Source of the DNA: Pogostemon cablin | Lineage: Eukaryota; Streptophyta; Magnoliopsida; Lamiales; Lamiaceae | Reading direction: 5' to 3' | DNA length: 64,000 bases | Assembly (NCBI GenBank): GCA_023678885.1 | Contig: CM042965.1 | Coordinates: 30,671,777 to 30,735,776, forward strand | Part shown: positions 1 through 10,887 of the stretch, piece by piece | How positions within the stretch are numbered: the first letter of the stretch is position 1 | How the letters are laid out: each line of letters begins with the position of its first letter | Translations under genes and position numbers: made by a program | The notes under the pieces: model-generated | Seen by the model: only the letters and a program-made list of their open reading frames with translations | The model's database searches: none | What the model was told of the DNA's origin: nothing

Positions 1-42
1 TCGTGCCACCAAATGCATGCATATATTCTTGGGACGGAGGGA

Positions 43-43
<1 letters not shown>
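1..43. mobile_element. Stowaway-like MITE, terminal fragment
   Basis: Bases 31-43 read GGGACGGAGGGAG followed by TA. This is the complement of the CTCCCTCCGTCCC terminal repeat of plant Stowaway (Tc1/mariner-type) MITEs. Only the right end is inside the window, so length and left terminus are unknown. Confidence 0.55.

Positions 44-112
<69 letters not shown>
44..112. repeat. (TAA)n microsatellite
   Basis: About 23 uninterrupted TAA units directly follow the Stowaway terminus at its TA insertion dinucleotide. The array then decays into AAAAATAATAG. Confidence 0.95.
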
Positions 113-115
<3 letters not shown>

Positions 116-1082
116 TAATAGTAATAATAAATGCTAAAAATAAATTAATCCTCAATAGTATAACATTATATGAACTAGAGTAAATATTTAATTATAATAT
201 GCCACAAGTTATAAGTATAAATAAATGGAATTACAAACTCTATGTACAAATATAAAATAAAACATAAACACTAACGAAAAATTACATAAGAAAAACCCTA
301 ATTCTTTACTTATTTAAAAATAAATATTCATAAATTTTTAATAATGTATTCACAAAAATCCATCATTAGCGTAGTTGTCAAAATAGAAAAAAATACCATA
401 CATAAAAATATATACCACATGAGAATATGATTACATAATTTACATATGTAACAACTTACACACTAATTTTAAATATTTTTTTTTTCAAGTGGCGATTGTT
501 ATTAGAGTTAAAAGCAAAAATCATAGTGAAAAAAATAAAGGCATCTGACAGTTAGACATAAATCAATTAGACATTTAATTTTTCACGGTGTTGTTTTTTT
601 GGATTTTTTCAGGTTTAAAAATAATACAGCGCTTACAAAGAAACTGACGCGTCAGCAAGTTTTATACTATATAATCATCGAGGGGAATGGGATTGGAGCC
701 TATTAATTAAGTCACCACAGTGGAAACCCATCTTCGAAGGTATGGCGATGTAGTATATATGTATGAGTATAATGTGAACACATGTATTTATATTCATGGG
801 ATAGATGTGAATGTGTAGAATGTGAGGAAGCATATGTATGGGTAGAGTATCTATTTTTTAATACCAAATCTTATAAAACCTTATAGTGATTTTATAAACC
901 TCTCATGTGACCATTTTAATTATAGAATAAATACACATTTATGAGGTATAAATAATGATAATGGAGTCATAAAATAAAGACGGTTACATAGCCGTTAGGA
1001 GTTTTGAAAACATGAACACTAATTTTAAATAATTATTATATAGGAGTATTTGATTTATCGTTGTTGAGTATACTTATAATAA
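113..1082. other. AT-rich spacer, no gene seen
   Basis: Stops are dense in all frames. I recognise no coding, RNA-gene or transposon terminus here. Confidence 0.6.
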
Positions 1083-1084
1083 TA

Positions 1085-1346
1085 CTCCCTCCGTCCCACG
1101 CCATGCTTTCTGTTTATTTTACCACGTTGTTTAAGAAAAGTTGTACTTTTTAACTAAATTTATTGACTTTTGCGGGTATTGTAGTATTTTTAGGTAATAA
1201 AATATAATAAAGTAATGGTATTTGTGTAAAAAATGAGTGACAAATTTGAAATTAAAGTAACTGTTGAAGTTGTTGGATAAAGTGATATTTTCTTTTTTTG
1301 GTGTGAAGGGTAGTATGGAACGAAGGGTGGTGTGGGATGAAGGGAG
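1085..1346. mobile_element. Stowaway MITE (262 bp)
   Basis: The left end is CTCCCTCCGTCCCA and the right end is TGGGATGAAGGGAG, an imperfect terminal inverted repeat. TA dinucleotides flank both ends (1083-1084 and 1347-1348), the usual Stowaway target duplication. It has no coding capacity and would need a mariner-type transposase in trans. Confidence 0.85.
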
Positions 1347-1636
1347 TATATGTTATTTGATTATCATTATTTAATGTTTAAACGTTAATTGGTCTCAAGT
1401 TATGAGCGAATAAATTATTAGTTTTTTCAAGGTTATTAATTTATGGAGGCTACAAGAATCATATAAATCTACGTACTAAATTTTGATGCACAAACTATTG
1501 ATTTTTTTTAAAAAAAATTAATTAAAGAGTAAAATAATAATATACTCCACTGGTCCCATATTAAAATTAAATTTATCTTTTCACATAAATTAAAATATAA
1601 AATATTTTAATAAATATTAGGTTTAGCAATATAATA

Positions 1637-1872
1637 CTCCCTCTGTCCCCTTGATACGTATCAATTTTGCTATTTTAATTCATCTCATTACAAAGTATTT
1701 GTTTTCTTTTTAGATTGATGTGACCCACATATGGCCCACACTCAACACTAATACAACTACCCACTACACATTAAAAAATATTATTTCTCTCACCTCACTA
1801 CACATTAAATTATTATAATCCTTAATCCACGTACAAAAAATAAACTGTTACGTTTCAAGGGGACGCAAGAAG
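1637..1872. mobile_element. Stowaway MITE, decayed right end
   Basis: The left end begins CTCCCTCTGTCCCC after TA at 1635-1636. The right end GGGGACGCAAGAAG is its degraded complement. The inverted similarity continues inward (CTTGATACGTATC against GTTACGTTTCAAG). The right TA is lost, so that border is approximate. Confidence 0.7.
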
Positions 1873-2138
1873 TTTGTATTAGTATTGTGTGTGATCCTAT
1901 GTAAAATAATTAATTGTTTAGTATAAGTTTCACTTAACAAAAAGAGAAATATAAACCTTAACTTATATACATATTATAATAAAAATATAAATTTTAACGC
2001 TATTATTTATGAAATTAGTGTGTTAAATGTTTTCACACATTTGAAATAGACATATCTTAAAATAATAATAATACAACTTAATAATAATTAAAAACAATTA
2101 TTTTAAGGTTGAATATTGGAGGAAGTAATTACTTTTAT

Positions 2139-2427
2139 GAGAAACTCTTTTGTGAGACGGGTTTTTTGTGAGACGGTTGTGAGACGGGTTGACCCTTTAC
2201 TAAAGTATGCTTATTATACAGGTAAATGATGCTTATTTATAGTTAAAGTATGTCAATAATGAATCATATTATAACACACTAAAATCATACTTTAATTCAT
2301 CATTTATCATATTTTAGAAAATATAATTTAACAACCATTAAGCATACTTTATCTATATATAATAGACATACTTTAACACGTCTCACAAATCGTCTCACAT
2401 ATATAATGTCTCACAAGAGAATTTGTA
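2139..2427. mobile_element. Mutator-type MITE, copy 1
   Basis: The 289-bp element is flanked by a perfect 9-bp direct repeat, TACTTTTAT (2130-2138 and 2428-2436). It has imperfect ~20-bp inverted ends whose shared core is CTTGTGAGAC/GTCTCACAAG. A 9-bp duplication is the Mutator-superfamily hallmark. The interior is AT-rich with repeated AAAGTATG/CATACTTT motifs and no ORF. A second copy lies at 25277-25548. Confidence 0.85.
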
Positions 2428-2488
2428 TACTTTTATTTGTAATTGAATTTAATTATCATCCCAAATTTATAGAATAACTAGCATGAAA

Positions 2489-2505
2489 CCCGCGTGCTAC
2501 GCGGG
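2489..2505 (-). other. Helitron H1 3' terminal hairpin
   Basis: CCCGCG-TGCTA-CGCGGG forms a perfect 6-bp stem. It lies 7 bases from CTAG (2478-2481), the position expected for the Helitron termination hairpin. Confidence 0.8.
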
Positions 2506-4311
2506 TTCTTTGAGTTGTTATTTTTTTAATAAACTAAAATATTATAAATTATGTTGAAAAAATGTATTCATTTTATGTTTTCTTTATTTAGAATAAATAA
2601 AATCTGTAGCAAAAAGTATCATTTTCTTATTTATTGTAATCTTATTCAATATTATTAAAAACTTAACATAAACTCACATTTTATATTGCGTTTTTTATTT
2701 ATTAAATAATAATTATAATATTTATTAATTTGGTAATGTTAAATTGCAACTTTAAATTATGGAGTTTTTTCTTGTATTGAAAAAATTCCTTAAATTATTC
2801 ATAAAATAGGTGATGGCATAATTATTACTTTTCATTGACTAGGTATCATTTTTTATTAGTGATAAAGGCTTACGTAAGACGGCTTCACACAAATCTTTAC
2901 CTATTAATATAATATTATTCTACGTATATGCTAATTTACGTGTGAGATACAATGGAATACAAAAATTTTAAATTATTAGTCAATTAAAAATTCAATGCAT
3001 AAGGTTTATGAGTTAGCAATATCCACTGATACCAAGGCATTACTTACCAGATTGATGTTATATTGGTTACAGGATAATATGAAATCAAATTTATTAGGCA
3101 AGAAAATTTTCAATGCATAGGCTTTATGAGTTGTCACTTTCCACTTATGACGTTACTGATGAGCGTTTTCTCAACATACAATTAATCCCCAAGTATGAAG
3201 GATATCAATTGTAGTTTCGAAAGGTGACCAAGTGAATATCGAACCCAAGGGACGGCGTATTATCAATTTAATTATTATCTAAATTACTTAAGACGATTAT
3301 GGCAATATAGTTTGAGGTTTAGAATTATTAAACTAATAAACAAGTAATTAAAATAATAGATAAAATAAAGTCACTTGAAGAATACGAAAGTGGATCAAGT
3401 AGGAGAATAGGTAGCTCCAGGATAATCCAGTTTCACTCATTAATTTCCCTTCTGTGTGTTGATGTCCGACTCTGCCTTGTGGAATATGGACGCATCATTA
3501 AACCTGCATATCTACTCTATAGACACAAGTAAACATGCGTGTAACACGTGTGAATAACCTCAGAGCAAGAGATATAATTTCACCCCTTTCTAGGTACTAT
3601 CAGTATCAATTATTTTTCCCTAGGATTGGTACTCTAACCCGATATGATCTCCATTTATAGGTACTATGAAGTTATCCTCTTTATCCTATTTAATAACCCG
3701 AATTCAATTCAATTAATAAGTATTCATATATGATAGTTCTAATGAAGCTTCAGAGTCCCCTCACTTAGAATCATAACATGGAATCATGTTCAGCGGTGAG
3801 CGTACTTAATCAATAACCAAGATATATATATTCACACTCTACATAACAATTAATGATGCACAAAATGACCGTGAATATGGATTAAGAAAGCACAATCATA
3901 TATAAAATAAAACCACAAGTAGTGCTGTACGGAGTTTACACATGAAAGTTCAATTAATTCGTAAAACCTTCACAACCCTAGTTCTACCAAAAAGGCTTTA
4001 GCCCATGATGTTACGAAGAACAATCATGGATGTTGGATAGATCTTACCTGGATGTTCAGAAAATACAAGATAAATTAGGAAACGAATAAACCCTAGATGT
4101 GGCATCATCGTGTCCTTCTCGCTCTTGAATTCTCCTCTTAGTTCTTCCTTTGATTCCACAAACGAATCTTCAAAGTGATGGATGGATAGAGGAAGGGATG
4201 ATGGTTGGGGGGGTGATCCCCCCTTGTGGGGTGCGGTATGGTTGTGGTCTCTCTTATGGCTCTCTTGTTGTTTCTCCTTTCCCGAATCCCCTATACTGCT
4301 GCATAAGCCTT

Positions 4312-4319
4312 CTTTTATA
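4312..4319 (-). promoter_or_regulatory. A1 left LTR TATA box
   Basis: TATAAAAG on the minus strand, conserved in the right LTR at 10289-10296. It separates U3 with its motif cluster from R/U5. Confidence 0.55.
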
Positions 4320-4409
4320 CTTGTAATCGCGCCTCTTGGGCCTAGAATGGGCTTTTTGAGTGATCACACGCATTGAGGGTGTAAAAATACGGATATAGTA
4401 AGTTTTCAG

Positions 4410-4690
4410 AGGCTCAATTCGACCAACACAACATGTCAAATTCTCCCCTCCAGGTCAAATTGGCCTACTGTAAGTCTCAGACGCTCAATTCGACTAGAGG
4501 CCCTGGTCGAATTGACATGCCATGGTCAAATTGGCATCTCTGCCAATTAATTCAACCTCGATTCGACCTGATGCCCAGGTCAAATCCCTCTGTCGTGGTC
4601 GAATCCACCTTCTGATCGTGTTATGCTGCCAATTCGACCAGGGGACCAGGTTGAATTGACCTCCTTCTGGTCGAATTGCACTCCTGCTTT
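4410..4690 (-). repeat. GGTCGAATT motif cluster in U3, left LTR
   Basis: A run of about a dozen GGTCGAATT/AATTCGACC motifs in both orientations, separated by 10-25 bp, upstream of the LTR TATA box. Several copies have lost their CpG. The equivalent cluster in the right LTR (10390-10680) is better preserved. Confidence 0.8.
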
Positions 4691-4894
4691 GCCCAAATGG
4701 ATGGCTTCGCCTTCCTTTCTTCAGATTTCAACACTTCCATTCCGATTTCCTTTGAAAAACCACTCAAATGGCTTCAACAACACCTGATCCGTGCCTTTTT
4801 ACAGTATATATCGGTTTACAACCGATTACAACCTTCAAACACCTCATAATAGCACAAATCCAGGCACAAGATTCGTGAATTCACACACTCATCA

Positions 4895-4907
4895 AACCCC
4901 CAAACTT
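4895..4907 (-). other. A1 polypurine tract
   Basis: AAGTTTGGGGGTT on the minus strand directly abuts the 3' LTR, the usual position of the plus-strand primer. A second copy of the tract with LTR-end-like flanks lies at 5207-5220, and a third at 6842-6854. Confidence 0.8.
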
Positions 4908-5206
4908 ACATGTTGCTCGTTCCGAGGCAACACAATCAAACCAAGGAGTCGTGTATAATTCACGAGATCACCAAGTACAACACAGAAAAATTACGAAAGT
5001 TGGATGTGCATTTTCAGCATTCTTGCACAAATTGCACCTTTTCTCCAACTTTGCAATTTTCATCTTTTTTTTTCACCTAAAACACCTCAAGTGCACTTTT
5101 TTCTCACATACAATGAATATAAGAAACTTGTGCTAATATATAACAAGAATTTCCATCAAAAGATGTTAAATTGGACACTCAAACACGCTAATTTCCACTC
5201 TCATCA

Positions 5207-5220
5207 ATCCCCCAAACTTA
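5207..5220 (-). repeat. Second polypurine-tract copy in A1
   Basis: TCATCA-ATCCCCCAAACTTA on the plus strand copies the LTR-end/purine-tract junction about 310 bp inside the present one. It suggests a local tandem duplication or a shifted LTR boundary. Confidence 0.65.
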
Positions 5221-7031
5221 CCCATTGCTCGTCCTGAGGCAACAAATAAATATAAAGAGAGAGAGAGTATGAAAATTAACAGGGAAACAAGGACTATGAT
5301 AAATACTCCATTCAAAATACAATTGTCCTCAACTTAGGTCATGCAACTCTCATTACATGTAATACTCAATTCATAGAATACAAGTTAAGACAATCACCAC
5401 CAATTCAAATGCTCCATTGACATATTCTCACTGGAAGTATATATCACTCACACTCAAGTGTAAAGATGTACACTTATGGGTTAAGGTTTTTACGCTCATA
5501 TTCAATTCAAGTGCATGCATAACCATAAGCTTGCTAAAAGTCTCAAACTCTCCACAACTAAAAGTATGATTCGACAATGAGATCAGAAAGGACTTTTCTT
5601 TTGGATGTAATGTTGGCTCTTTGGTATGGGTAGGAAACATATGGATAAAGTAACTCAATTAGTAGAGAATTAAAACCGGAGATCTTTTGTACTGCAGATT
5701 TTTACACTTCAAGGCTATCCAACTTCATGCTCTTCTAATTTTATTTTCTCACCTTTCCTTCAAGCTCAACATACTTTCTCTTTTCTTTCTTGAGGTACCA
5801 GTTTCGGGCACTACCTCTAACATCTCGGGGTACCAGTTTCAGGCACAACCCCTAAGCAACTTATTTTTAAGCTCATAATTACTTGTACAGCTCCAAATAT
5901 TTTATTTTTTTCAAACTCCATGAAAATCATTTCACACACTTTGACAACTTTTAATTCTCCACTAAATATAGGAATTTTAAGGCTCAGATAGGATATCAAA
6001 GTGGCTATCTTCGTAGGTTGCCAAAGAAATAAGGCTTTTAGGCTCAATGAGGCTAACTACTGATAAACATCATCCGGTAGGAAATTATTTGGCAAAGTGA
6101 CTCATAAATTCAAGGATGGCCTTAGATCATCTTCCATCATCTAACACACATGTAGTTTCAAGTAAGACAAGAGGCAAGGTCTAGAATACACGCATAAAAA
6201 TGATACTCACCAGAAAGAAATATCATGTGATTATGTAACATGATCAATAAGGCTCAAAATCTCACATGGATTTTTAACAAATAACAGAGCGTTTTTCATG
6301 GTAAGCAATATCCCACAATTACACATAGAACTTCATATCACAATAAAATTTAAGTACAATTCCTCCATCAATTTCAAGAGCATATGAATTTCAGGCACAA
6401 TTTAAAACAATATAAGCTCACATGGATCACCAAAAATATAAATGCAATCCTTCACTCCATGAATTATAAGCACACAAAAAATTTAGAAAAAAAAAACGAG
6501 TGCACCTGATTTCTCCTTCAAAATGCACGAGCTCCTCGAGTTGAAGCCTCAATGTAGAACTCGTCTTGCCACCTAGTTACCCTTTTCTATCATCAAAGCT
6601 CAAACACTCATCATCACAGGATTCATCAATAACAAAATAGGAGAACTATAAGAAAGAATCAATTGACTATCTAATTGACTCCACACACTAGAAACACCAC
6701 TGAACACTAGGCAAATTGCAAAAAAAATCGACACATCAAAACCGATTAAAGTTTCAACATACCGCAAAAAATCAATTCCCCTAGCCAACATTACAAAGAA
6801 AAGATTATACTCTTGGTGCTTCAATGAGGTAATAACATCACACCCCCCAAACTTAGTAGAAACGTAAGTTGGAACTAAGTTTGAAAAGAGATGTAATTGC
6901 CGATTAGTAAGCACCATAAATATAAAAATTTCTCACTCACATAAAAGAAATAAAGCAATAAAATAGAAGGGCAAGCCCCTAACAGGTGCTCATATTTAAC
7001 GTCAGAGAGTCACGACGGATTACCACTTAAA

Positions 7032-8060
7032 CTACTTGATCGGAGGACGGTCTTGTCGCATCCTCACCTTCAAATACTTCCTTTCCATCTTCTTATCTAC
7101 ACTCAACACCTCACCTTTCTTGATTATAAAAATATGATCATTGGAATTTTCTTCCTCCCATAGCTGTCTAGACACCTCCTTGTCAATCTTCCATTTAAAT
7201 TCATAATCATCTGCCTTAGAAAAATCAAGATTAAACAAGTTAGAAACCACATTAATTCTCTTGCACGATTTAGTCTCTATGGGCATCTTCATTGCATGAT
7301 CAAGAGAGAAAACCACATCTTCATTATCCATCTGCAGTCTAAGCTTCTCGGCTCTCAACTTCTTTGCTCTTTCCAACTTCTTCTCCATTGTAAGCTCAGT
7401 ATTCTGCTCATGTAATAATACTGGAGTAACATCAACATCATGTGGAGCATTCGGCATAGAAAATGGTGCAGAACGCTTGAGTTCGACCTAGATTTGACCA
7501 GGGCTACTGGTTGAATTGGGTATGTAGTGGTCGAATTGCGCACCTGGAACTTTATTCTTATTCTTTACGCTTGATTCGACCAGGATTCGACTTGAAGGTC
7601 TGGTCGAATTAAAGTCTCCCTGGTCGAATTAGCTCACTGTAAGATTTCTGCCACCCAATTCGACCTCAATTCGACCTGGTGGTCTGGTCGAAGTGAATGG
7701 CTACTGGTCAAATTGGGCTTCTGATGAAACAGAGTGCTCCGGAAGGTGGGATTCAACCTCAATTTGACCTGGTCTCCTGGTCAAATTGAAGTGGCTTTGG
7801 TCGAATCGAGGCTCTTTTGCTTCCAAATCACATCCACGCATCCAACTCGACCTCCCCTGTTGAATTCGACCTAGATTATTAGTCAAATTGGGGTCGAATC
7901 CGGCTCCCGACGTCTCTGATTTTAGTTCTGGCCTCATCGGTCCCTCATACTGTGTTCCAGACCTTAACATGATGGCTTTATCTTCCAATTTTTGTATCAA
8001 TTGATTCACGTTCGTGGTCATCTGTCCCATAATCAAAGTTAGGTCCTTCAACTGCTTAGA
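7032..8060 (-). pseudogene. A1 gag C-terminus and pro/RT linker remnant
   Basis: Two minus-strand open stretches follow the gag domain. The first (8051-7701) begins with a short heptad-like helix (QLIQKLEDKAIMLRSGTQY), as seen after the gag domain in Athila proteins. The second (7457-7032, 141 codons) is Lys/Glu-rich and contains VVFSLDHAMKMP and INVVSNL, resembling the protease-to-RT linker of Athila polyproteins. No protease DSG/DTG or RT motif is present. The stretch 7470-7920 is packed with GGTCGAATT motifs translated as part of the frame, which suggests they invaded coding sequence. Assignment of the linker is by remembered family resemblance. Confidence 0.55.
7470..7920 (-). repeat. Internal GGTCGAATT motif cluster in A1
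   Basis: The same GGTCGAATT/AATTCGACC motif as in the A1 LTRs recurs about a dozen times in the gag 3' region, with the same CpG-loss variants (GGTCAAATT, GGTTGAATT). It is far from the LTRs and overlaps coding remnants. Confidence 0.8.
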
Positions 8061-8967
8061 TTAATCTGCATGATCAACATTCATTCTAGCTTCGATGTGG
8101 TCAACCCTTGTATCATTCTCAGCCATGTATCGATTGAACATATCTTCAACACTAGCCTTCACTTCTTGCTGCTTCATACTAGGTCCCCTTAGTGTCAACT
8201 CTGTAATCTGCCTCTGCTGGGATTCTAGTAGCTTGTTGATGTTAGCTAGACTAGAGACGATCTCATCATCCCTATTCAGCTTCACCACTTGATATTCAAC
8301 CTGTGCTACCGTGCCAAGTACATATAATCCTCTATCTCTCTCTACATGCCAGTCACGTGAATTCATAGAGATGTCTTCAAACAACTTTTCTGCTTCAAGT
8401 GTTGTCTTAGATAACAGCGCTCCTCCTGATGATGCATCAATAAAAATACACGACTCACAATCCAATCCATAGTAGAAGATACTTATGTACTTAGCTTTAG
8501 ACATTCCATGCTGTGGACACCTCCTGAGCATATCTTTAAACCTGTCCCACGCCTCATCAAATTTCTCACCCTGATTCATAACAAATTGAGTGATGTCTTG
8601 CCTCATTCTTAAGATCCTAGAGGGTGGCATGTATCTCTCCAAGAACTTCTGCTGCAGTTGGTCCCATGTAGTGCAATCCGTGGCATAATCAAAGAGAACT
8701 TGAATAAGGCGATTCTCCTAGCATTATCATTAGCTCCAGCACCCTTTTGAGTGTTTGCATAACCAAGAAATCTTCGGAGATGCTGATATGGATCTTCAAA
8801 ATAACCTCTAGAAAAAGGATTCTTCTCTACCATGTTAATAAGAGTGGGATGTATCTCGAAATCATTATCTTTCCCTTTGCTCCTATCAACCCCATATTGC
8901 CAATCCCATAGTTCGTGAAAATTTCATGTATGACAACATCATCTGGATTCTGCCTTGCTCCGGCCAT
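8061..8967 (-). pseudogene. A1 Athila gag, frameshifted
   Basis: Gag is the structural protein that packages retrotransposon RNA. An ATG at 8967 lies about 150 bp after the primer site and opens MAGARQNPDDVVIHEI. The frame breaks after about 34 codons. Reading resumes in another frame with NPFSRGYFEDPYQHLRRFL (8833-8690), then breaks again with loss of the expected linker before KFLERYMPPSR. The last part (8642-8061) carries the conserved FYYGLD and IDASSGGALLSKT blocks of the retrotransposon gag domain. At least two frameshifts mean no intact Gag can be made. Confidence 0.85.
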
Positions 8968-9115
8968 GTTCAGCACTGTGTGTTATTCGTTCCTTTCCTT
9001 CCTCTCCTTTTTCAAGCGCACAAGTAACTCAGAAAAATTCAAGGTTAGATAGAAATAAATAATCACAAATAAAAGTCTTAATCAACTAGAAATAATAAAC
9101 TAATAATAACAGCCG

Positions 9116-9133
9116 TCCCCGGCAACGGCGCCA
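9116..9133 (-). other. A1 primer binding site (tRNA-Asp)
   Basis: TGGCGCCGTTGCCGGGGA on the minus strand is an 18-base match to the complement of the plant tRNA-Asp 3' end, the primer used by Athila and Tat elements. It lies 6 bases inside the 5' LTR. Confidence 0.95.
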
Positions 9134-9139
9134 AGAACT

Positions 9140-10882
9140 TGATGAGCATTTTCTCAACACACAATTAATCCCCAAGTATGAAGGATATCAATTGTAGTTT
9201 TGAAAGGTGACCAAGTGAATATCGAACCCAAGGGACAGCGTATTATCAATTTAAATATTATCTAAATTACTTAAGACGATTATGTCAATATAGTTTGAGG
9301 TTTAGAATTATTAAACTAATAAACAAATAATTAAAATAATAAATAAAATAAAGTCACCTGAAGAATACAAAAATAGATCAAGTAGGAGAATAGGTAGCTC
9401 TAGGATAATCCAGTTTCACTCATTAATTTTCCTTCCGTGTGTCGATGTCTGACTCTGCCTTATGGAATATAGACGCATCACTAAACCATGCATATCTACT
9501 CTATAGACACAAGTAAGCATGCCTGTAACACGTGTGAATAACCTCAGATCAAGAGATATAATTTCACCCCCTTTCTAGGTACTATCAGTATCAATTATTT
9601 CCCCCTAGGATTGGTACTCTAACCCGATATGATCTCCCTTTATAGGTACTATGAAGTTATCCTCTTTATCCAACTTAATAACCCGAATTCAATTAATAAG
9701 TATTCATATATGATAGTTCTAATGAAGCTTCGGAGTCCCCTTAGTTAGAATCATAACATGGAATCCTGTTCAGCAGTGAACGCACTCAATCAATAACTAA
9801 GATATGTATTCAGACTCTACATAACAGTTAATGATGCATAAAACGACCATGAATATGGATTAAGAAAGCACAATCATATATAAAATAAATCCACAAGTAG
9901 TGTTGTATGGAGTTTACACACGAAAGTTTAATTAATTCGTAAAACCTTCACAACCCTAGTTCTACCAAAAAGGCTCTAGCCCATGATGTTACGAAGAATA
10001 ATCATGGGTGTTGGATAGATCTTACCCGGATATCTGGAAAATACAAGATAAATTAGGAAACGAATAAACTCTAGATGTGTCATCATCGCGTCCTTTTCGC
10101 TCTTGAATTCTCCTCTTAGTTCTCCCCTTGATACCACAAATGAATTTTCAAAGTGATGGATGGATGGAGGAAGGGATGATGGTTGGGGGGTGATCCCCCC
10201 TTGTGGGGTGCGGTATGGTTGTGGCCTCTCTTATGGCTCTCTTGTTGTTTCTTCTTTCCCGAATCCCCTATACTGCTGCATAAGCCTTCTTTTATACTTG
10301 TAATTGCGCCTCCCTGGCCTGGAATGGGCTTTTTGAGTGATCACACGCATTGAGGGTGTAAAAATACGGATATTATAAGTTTTCGAGGCTAAATTCGACC
10401 AACACAACAGGTCGAATTCTCCCATCCAAGTCGAATTGGAGGTCGAATTGGCCTACTGTAAGTCTTAGACGCTCAATTCGACCATAGGCCCTGGTCGAAT
10501 TGACATGCCGTGGTCGAATTGGCATCTCCGCCAATCAATTCGACCTAGATTCGACCTGATGCCCAGGTCGAATCCCTCTGTCGTGGTCGAATCCACCTTC
10601 TGGTCGTGTTATGCTGCCAATTCGACCAGGAGACCAGGTCGAATTGACCTCCTTCTAGTCGAATTCCACTCTTGCTTCGCCCAAACGGGTGGCTTCGACT
10701 TCCTTTCTTCAGATTTCAATACTTCCATTCCGATTTTCTTCGAAAATCCACTCAAATGGCTTCAACAACACCTGATCCGTGCCTTTTCACAATATATATC
10801 GGTTTACAACTGATTACAACCTTCAAACACCTCATAATAGAATAAATCCAGGTGCAAGATTCGTGAATTTACACACTCATCA
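9140..10882 (-). repeat. A1 5' LTR (right copy)
   Basis: Begins TGATGAGCATT and ends CACTCATCA. It pairs with 3157-4894 over its full length. TATAAAAG is at 10289-10296 (minus), and the U3 motif cluster is at 10390-10680. Confidence 0.95.
10390..10680 (-). repeat. GGTCGAATT motif cluster in U3, right LTR
   Basis: Better preserved copy of the U3 cluster. Most motifs keep the central TCGA, and it has one extra 12-bp unit compared with the left LTR. It begins about 95 bp upstream of the TATA box in the direction of transcription. Confidence 0.85.
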
Positions 10883-10887
10883 GTTAC

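Larger units (their letters stand above)
3157..4894 (-). repeat. A1 3' LTR (left copy)
   Basis: Begins TGATGAGCG and ends CACTCATCA. It pairs with 9140-10882. A TATA box (TATAAAAG on the minus strand) lies at 4312-4319. About 90-375 bp upstream of it, in U3, is a cluster of GGTCGAATT-like motifs (4410-4690). Many of these read GGTCAAATT or GGTTGAATT here, where the right LTR keeps GGTCGAATT, consistent with CpG decay. Confidence 0.95.
4895..7020 (-). other. A1 3' non-coding region
   Basis: No open frame on the minus strand. Parts match element A3: 5435-5640 resembles 58750-58940, and 6690-7020 resembles 62600-62940. The second block contains an internal purine tract in both elements. A3 has a decayed env-position ORF between those blocks and A1 does not. 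Bases 4888-4935 and 5199-5250 repeat one another (LTR end, purine tract, then TTGCTCG..GAGGCAAC). Confidence 0.7.
3157..10882 (-). mobile_element. Athila-type Ty3/gypsy element A1, pol-deleted
   Basis: A 7,726-bp element with LTRs of 1,738 and 1,743 bp, TG...CA ends (TGATGAG/CTCATCA) and a perfect 5-bp target duplication, GTTAC (3152-3156 and 10883-10887). A tRNA-Asp primer site and a purine tract place it on the minus strand. The interior has a frameshifted Athila gag and a short gag-pro/RT linker, then passes straight to non-coding sequence that in element A3 lies downstream of integrase. RT, RNase H and integrase are therefore missing, and it must have depended on enzymes supplied in trans. 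It sits inside Helitron H1. The LTRs differ at many positions, so it is older than A2. Confidence 0.93.

Noticed and set aside
9116..9133. Possible tRNA-Asp gene
   Set aside because: Only the 18 bases complementary to the tRNA 3' end are present, beside an LTR; it is a primer binding site.
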